Below, piece after piece: positions 30,650 to 34,748 of a stretch of 34,748 nt of DNA. The notes beneath the pieces are model-generated. The model ran no database searches and had not been told where the DNA came from. It was given only the letters and a program-made list of their open reading frames with translations. Origin of the DNA: Thermoanaerobaculaceae bacterium (GTDB lineage: Bacteria; Acidobacteriota; Thermoanaerobaculia; Thermoanaerobaculales; Thermoanaerobaculaceae); NCBI GenBank assembly GCA_013388425.1, contig JACADV010000027.1, forward strand, positions 1 through 34,748, given 5' to 3'. The position numbers and the translations under genes were made by a program. Numbering within the stretch: the first letter of the stretch is position 1; each line of letters opens with the position of its first letter.

Positions 30650-33130
30650 TTACGGGTTCGCCAGGGAAGGGTCGAGCCCCAGGGCGGCGGAAGCGCCCGA
30701 TAGCACGGAAAACCCGTTGCGCAGCGTCACCTGGTAGGCGGCGCGAAACACCACGCCCGCCGCCTGCACCTGGACGTTGGGTCCCAACGCCAGGGTGCCG
30801 CAGGAGGTGACGGTGGCGGCTGCGGCGTACACCTGGTTGGCGATCTCGATCTGGCAGGCTGGGTTGCTGGCCACGGCCGTGGCCTGGGTAGGTGTCCAGG
30901 GTCCGGAGAAGGTGACGGCCCCGCAGGTGTCCAGGGGCCGCAGGCGGGTGTAGTAGGTCTGGGGCGTGCTGCCGGTGTGGATCACGGTGAAGCTCGTACC
31001 GGTCACCAGCTGGGTGGTGGCCGGGGAAAAGGTGGGGGAGGTGCTCTCCGCCAACTCAAAGGTGGTCGCGGGACCTACGGCCGACCAGTGGAGCTGGTAC
31101 GGGATCCCGTAGGTGGCAGTAGCTGGAGCGGTGAAAGAGCTCACATCGGTGGCGGTGCAGTTGGGGACGGGTGCGGCGTCGATGCGGTAGACCGTTCCCC
31201 CGCTGGAGGAGTAGCTGGCCACGTACACCTCGCCTGCGGCATCCTCCCCGAAGGTGGAGATGTTCATGGTGGTGTCCACGAGCTCCACGGTCCGCCAGCT
31301 TCCGTCGCCTCGCTGCGAGGCGCCCCAGATCCTGCCGCTGCAGTAGTCGCCGTAGAGGTACACGCCGTCGAGACGCGGGGACATCCCCCCGCGGTAGCGG
31401 GTGCCACCGGTGACGGAGCAGTTGCCCTCGGTGTGGGGGTACTCGAGGATGGGGTCGGCAAGCCCTCCGGGGTCGCAGCTGCTCGGCGGGTTGTAGCAGT
31501 GGTCCCCCTCCTTGAGACGCCACCCGTAGTTCTCCCCGCCGCTGCTGCCAGCGGGCTGGAAGTCAATCTCCTCCCAGGTTCCCTGGCCCACGTCGCCGAT
31601 GAACACATCTCCGCTGCGCCGGTCGAAGGCCACCTTCCAGGGGTTGCGCAGCCCCAGCGCCCAAATCTCCTCACGAGCGCCGGTGATACCCACGAAGGGG
31701 TTGGTGGCGGGCACCTGGTAGGGGGGCGCTCCGGACACATCCAGGCGGAGGAGCTTGCCCAGTAGTTCGCCCAGATTCTGGGCGCGGTTGTCGGGGTCGC
31801 CACCTGAGCCCCCGTCCCCCAGGGCTACATAGAGGTAGCCGTCGCGGCCGAAGGCGAGGGGGCCACCGTTGTGGTTGGCGTAGGGCTGGGTGACGGTGAG
31901 GAGGGTGACACCGGAGGTGGGGTTGGCGAGGTTGGGGTTGGCGGAAACGGCGTAGCGGGCCACCACCGAGTTGCCGCTCGTATCGGTGTAGTGCACGTAG
32001 AAGGCGCCGTTAGTCGCGTAGCCGGGGTCAAAGGCCAGCGAGAGGAGCCCTCGCTCCCCGCAGCAGGAGACGAGGCTGGAGAGGTCCAGGAACGGCGTGG
32101 GGAGGAGGGTGCCGTTGTCCACGATCCGCACCTGCCCCGTCTGGAGCGTGATGAACAGTCGCCCCGGCCCGTCGGAGGTGATGGAGGTGATGCGCGGCAG
32201 GCCGCTGGCGATGGGCGTCAACGTGAGGGTGAGGTACCCACCAAATGGGGGTTCCTGGGAGGACCAAACGGGGCCGGTGGGGGAGCCGCCCACGCGTAAC
32301 TGGCCGTTGCTGGGGCCGCCCGCAGCCCCCGAAGAGTCGCCGAGGGTCGTGCCGCTCCCCTCGTCGAAGTGGTAGAGCGCGGCGGTGGCAGCATCGGGGA
32401 TGAACGGCTGCGCGGGACGGGTGAAGCCGGAGGTGTAACGCAGCGTCGTGGAGAGGCGCAGCTCGTCCAAGTAGCCGTTGAACGAGGGGTAGCTAGGGCC
32501 GGCGTCGTGCTTTTCGGCGGCCAGCACCAAGAACGGGTCGCTCCCCGTACACGGGCCGCCGCAGTAGTTGCCGGGCACGCCGTCGTCGGGGTAGGACACG
32601 TCGCCGTCCGGCCCGTCCCCCTGCGCTTCCAGCACGCCATCCACGAACAACCACAGGTACCCGTCCGCGCGACGGCGCTGCACGGCCACGTGGTGCCAGC
32701 GCTCGTCCAGCACGGGGGTGACACCGCAAATGGTGAGATCGCCCGTGCCGTCGCCGGAAACCCCGAAGACCACCCGGCCTGCTGCCAGGGAGAGGCCGAA
32801 CTTGCGGTCCTGGTTGTAGCGGTCGCGGTCCAGCACGATGTTGCCGTAGATCCAGTTCACGTTGGCGCCGCAGCTCACGGCCGCCGCGGTGTTATCGGCT
32901 GCCGCCCCCTTGAGCCAGAACTCGATGGTGAAGTCCGTGGCTCCCACGTCGGCGGGAGGGCCGGGGAGGGAGGTGGCCGGGTCGTCGATGGGGATCTTCA
33001 CCCGGTCGATGTCGTTGGTGCCGTTGCCGAAGAAGCGCAGCGAGGTGCCCCCCGAGGCAACCGCGGGCAGGGCCAGGGCCAAAGCGGCCAGGAGCGGGGC
33101 GGTGAGCCAGCTGGGAAGTGTGACGCGCAT
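30650..33130 (-). CDS. Secreted LamG / PQQ-type sugar dehydrogenase / C-terminal coat-hanger-like protein
   Basis: 826 residues. Signal peptide [27 protein letters not shown]; start backed by GAGGAGGG. About 30-235: LamG/concanavalin-like beta-sandwich ([56 protein letters not shown]). About 260-640: soluble glucose/sorbosone dehydrogenase six-blade propeller ([87 protein letters not shown]). About 650-740: FN3-like. Last 65 residues: short repeats with hydrophobic spacing ([19 protein letters not shown], ...[21 protein letters not shown]), as in '3-coathanger stack' C-termini of secreted proteins. The enzyme would oxidise sugars with PQQ; cofactor use and substrate are inferred. Confidence 0.87.
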   Translation of the reverse strand: MRVTLPSWLTAPLLAALALALPAVASGGTSLRFFGNGTNDIDRVKIPIDDPATSLPGPPADVGATDFTIEFWLKGAAADNTAAAVSCGANVNWIYGNIVLDRDRYNQDRKFGLSLAAGRVVFGVSGDGTGDLTICGVTPVLDERWHHVAVQRRRADGYLWLFVDGVLEAQGDGPDGDVSYPDDGVPGNYCGGPCTGSDPFLVLAAEKHDAGPSYPSFNGYLDELRLSTTLRYTSGFTRPAQPFIPDAATAALYHFDEGSGTTLGDSSGAAGGPSNGQLRVGGSPTGPVWSSQEPPFGGYLTLTLTPIASGLPRITSITSDGPGRLFITLQTGQVRIVDNGTLLPTPFLDLSSLVSCCGERGLLSLAFDPGYATNGAFYVHYTDTSGNSVVARYAVSANPNLANPTSGVTLLTVTQPYANHNGGPLAFGRDGYLYVALGDGGSGGDPDNRAQNLGELLGKLLRLDVSGAPPYQVPATNPFVGITGAREEIWALGLRNPWKVAFDRRSGDVFIGDVGQGTWEEIDFQPAGSSGGENYGWRLKEGDHCYNPPSSCDPGGLADPILEYPHTEGNCSVTGGTRYRGGMSPRLDGVYLYGDYCSGRIWGASQRGDGSWRTVELVDTTMNISTFGEDAAGEVYVASYSSSGGTVYRIDAAPVPNCTATDVSSFTAPATATYGIPYQLHWSAVGPATTFELAESTSPTFSPATTQLVTGTSFTVIHTGSTPQTYYTRLRPLDTCGAVTFSGPWTPTQATAVASNPACQIEIANQVYAAAATVTSCGTLALGPNVQVQAAGVVFRAAYQVTLRNGFSVLSGASAALGLDPSLANP

Positions 33131-33227
33131 GGCATCCCTCCTCATTCCCCAAGAGGCGCTGTGCGATTCGTTATTCCCGCTTGCTGCTGCTGCGAGCTGG
33201 CCGCTTCCGCGACGGCGCCGCCCGCGG

Positions 33228-34748
33228 CTACGGCGGCTCGACCCGTACGTGGCCCAGCACGTTCCAGCCGTGCTCTCGGTCCCACGTTCCCTCGTTGGCA
33301 AACCGGAGGGCATAGCGCGGATCGCTCCGCACCTTCTCCGCCGGGTCCGGTAGCCACAAGGCCACGGTGTACTCCCCCCCGGGCAGATCGGGGGGCAGTT
33401 CGAGCAGTGCGCGGAAGCTGTGTTCTCCCGCCTCCCAGCGGCGCGGATCCACGGGCACGGTGGTGGAGACCGTCCTGTTCTGGCCGTGGAGCAGCAGGAG
33501 CACGGGGCGGGGCAGCAGCGGCGAGGCAAAGCCTGTGTTGGCAAGGTGCACCTGGACCTCGAGCGTGCCGCCCCCGGGAACGGTGGCGGGGAAGGTGGCG
33601 CGGTGGAGGGTGAGGCGGTACCCCAGCCGTCGGCGGATCTCCTCGTAGCACCCTTGAGCTTTCCAGGCGCTGATCACGTCCGGGTGCCACCCCTCGTTGA
33701 GTGCCGACCAGTGCAGCATCTCCAGCTCGAAGAGGGCGGTTCCGCAGTCGGAGCGCGGCGGGTTGGGGTGGCACGTTTCGCCGCTCACCGGCACGAAGCG
33801 GCCCATTTCCGCAATGTACGCCTTCCATTCTTGGGCCCGCAGACGTCCCTCCTCGTCCAGGTAGGTCCCCTCGTCGTCGTCGCTCGCGAGGAAGCAGTCG
33901 TTGTGGTGGCCGAGGCGCGCCTGGGGGTGTTCCGTAAAGGCCAGGGCCGGGCTCACTGGCTGCGGGTACCAGGCGGTGAAATCGCCCGGGTAGCGGAAGA
34001 GGAGGAAGCGGTCGGGAGGGAAGTGGTTGAAGAGGGCGTCGCGAACCGTGGCCTTGCGCGGCGGCGAATCCAAGCCACTCGCGGAGGTGTGCCACTCGCC
34101 CCAGGCGCCGATGAAGCCCGCTTCGATCCACGCGATCACGTCCTTGTTTTCCGCCAGCACGGGGGCGAGCTGCTCGATGTGGCGCAGGAGCTGGGGCAGC
34201 GCCGCGTCGGGTGCCGGGTCGGGGTACGTTTCCCCTTCGTTGTAGGCAAAGCGCAGGATCACCTTCAGCCCCGCCTGGCGCACCGCCTGGAAGCGGGCAG
34301 CCAGGGCGGCAAGGTACGCGGGAGGCAGGTCGCTGGCGAGGTAGTCACCCAGTCCCTCCCGCTGGTAGGCGAGGGTGTAGCCCCGGGCTGCGTGATCCGC
34401 CAGGGCCGCGGGGGTGAAGTCGTCGGGCCAGTTGTAGATGCCGCGTTCCGGGTTGGGGATGTCCGCGGTGGAGGGGGTGAAGGTGTGGGTAGTGGCGAGG
34501 GTGCCGGAGGGGCGCACCGTGTTACGCGACCAAGACGCCAGGATGACGCGCAGCAGGTCGTTGTCCTCCTCCTGGAAGTTGGTGGGATCCGGGCCCAGGA
34601 GGTAGTTCATGGCCTTGCTGCCCACCGTGCGCCAGGGCTCCCAGGAGGGCTCCCAGACCCAAATGGCGTGGTTCATCCCCCGCCCCTCGAAGTACGCGAT
34701 CTCGTCGCGCATGAAGTCGGCCGCGGTGGGCGCCCCCCCCCCCCCCCC
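33228..34748 (-). CDS. DUF4874/DUF4832 protein with glycosidase-like N-terminal part, 5' truncated
   Basis: Open to the right edge of the window, so the N-terminus is missing. The first visible 65 residues ([20 protein letters not shown], then PSWEPWR..., LLGPDPTNF...[11 protein letters not shown]) resemble the last strand and helix of a TIM-barrel glycoside hydrolase. Next, about residues 85-310, is a DUF4874-like domain ([56 protein letters not shown]). After that is a DUF4832-like beta domain ([39 protein letters not shown]). DUF4832 proteins in polysaccharide loci are unproven. The codon frame runs in phase through the C-run to 34748, but those glycines and the first few residues may be artefactual. 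It ends 97 bases before the LamG gene start. Confidence 0.82.
   Translation of the reverse strand, partial: GGGGGAPTAADFMRDEIAYFEGRGMNHAIWVWEPSWEPWRTVGSKAMNYLLGPDPTNFQEEDNDLLRVILASWSRNTVRPSGTLATTHTFTPSTADIPNPERGIYNWPDDFTPAALADHAARGYTLAYQREGLGDYLASDLPPAYLAALAARFQAVRQAGLKVILRFAYNEGETYPDPAPDAALPQLLRHIEQLAPVLAENKDVIAWIEAGFIGAWGEWHTSASGLDSPPRKATVRDALFNHFPPDRFLLFRYPGDFTAWYPQPVSPALAFTEHPQARLGHHNDCFLASDDDEGTYLDEEGRLRAQEWKAYIAEMGRFVPVSGETCHPNPPRSDCGTALFELEMLHWSALNEGWHPDVISAWKAQGCYEEIRRRLGYRLTLHRATFPATVPGGGTLEVQVHLANTGFASPLLPRPVLLLLHGQNRTVSTTVPVDPRRWEAGEHSFRALLELPPDLPGGEYTVALWLPDPAEKVRSDPRYALRFANEGTWDREHGWNVLGHVRVEPP
34733..34748. other. Run of 16 C at the window end
   Basis: A pure C16 run forms the right edge. 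A run this long in this position is far more likely to be sequencing or assembly error, or a padded contig end, than real sequence; the gene running through it is therefore of unknown length. Confidence 0.85.

Noticed and set aside
34733-34748. C16 run as a G-quadruplex or repeat of biological meaning
   Set aside because: It is at the very edge of the window and uninterrupted; assembly artefact is the simplest explanation.
1-34748. CRISPR arrays, insertion sequences, tRNA or rRNA genes, phage genes
   Set aside because: No regularly spaced repeats, transposase motifs, cloverleaf-like sequences with CCA-type ends or rRNA sequence were noticed on either strand. A tRNA search program would be needed to exclude a small RNA gene fully.

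Overview
The window is GC-rich chromosomal DNA with almost no non-coding space. No gap between genes exceeds about 190 bases. It comes from a diderm (Gram-negative type) bacterium: it encodes a TonB C-terminal domain, a BamD-like lipoprotein, RseP, TatA, an outer-membrane-type beta barrel and FtsEX. Several proteins of unknown function (a DUF4388 protein, the 20037-20738 protein, a secreted VPAAA-type protein, a dehydrogenase ending in a coat-hanger-like repeat) and the high GC fit an Acidobacteriota lineage, perhaps Thermoanaerobaculia-like. That placement is inference; no rRNA or marker phylogeny is available here. Both ends are cut inside genes, and the right end is a run of 16 C, which looks like an assembly edge.

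Layout. 1-2547 (+): 3' end of a tonB-type gene, a DUF4388 protein, a TPR protein. 2624-4125 (-): ftsE-ftsX. 4314-5042 (+): pgeF. 5070-6188 (-): rlmN. 6239-7368 (+): AmgK-like sugar kinase and tatA. 7354-11504 (-): PASTA protein, rpe, bamD-like lipoprotein, then with its own promoter LysM protein, Fis-type HTH protein, lytic transglycosylase. 11529-12455 (+): nfo. 12391-16550 (-): the classic uppS-cdsA-dxr-rseP lipid and envelope operon, preceded by truA (16596-17348). 17441-19228 (+): long-chain acyl-CoA synthetase. 19250-19945 (-): HAD phosphatase. 20037-20738 (+): conserved unknown. 20781-22402 (-): comF-proDH. 22470-23363 (+): beta-barrel protein and small unknown. 23383-23898 (-): membrane-anchored unknown. 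24035-29243 (+): secreted unknown, MglA GTPase-GAF-kinase fusion, ATP-grasp ligase, RlmI-like methyltransferase. 29370-30625 (+): coiled-coil membrane protein and class-B-like acid phosphatase. 30650-34748 (-): a secreted LamG/sugar-dehydrogenase protein and a partial DUF4874/DUF4832 protein.

Much of the left half serves the cell envelope: septal peptidoglycan hydrolysis control (FtsEX), peptidoglycan editing and recycling (PgeF, AmgK-like, lytic transglycosylase, LysM, PASTA), outer-membrane assembly (BamD), undecaprenyl and phospholipid precursors (UppS, CdsA, Dxr) and envelope stress proteolysis (RseP).

The two most notable observations are (1) a 718-residue protein joining an MglA-type Ras-like GTPase, a GAF domain, a coiled coil and a histidine-kinase ATPase whose phospho-acceptor histidine appears to be missing, and (2) a recurrent promoter arrangement, TANNNT about 6 bases before a GTG start (pgeF, amgK-like, nfo, HAD phosphatase) with near variants at about six other genes. 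This suggests widespread leaderless or nearly leaderless transcripts. Genes inside operons instead start with four-base GTGA/ATGA overlaps.
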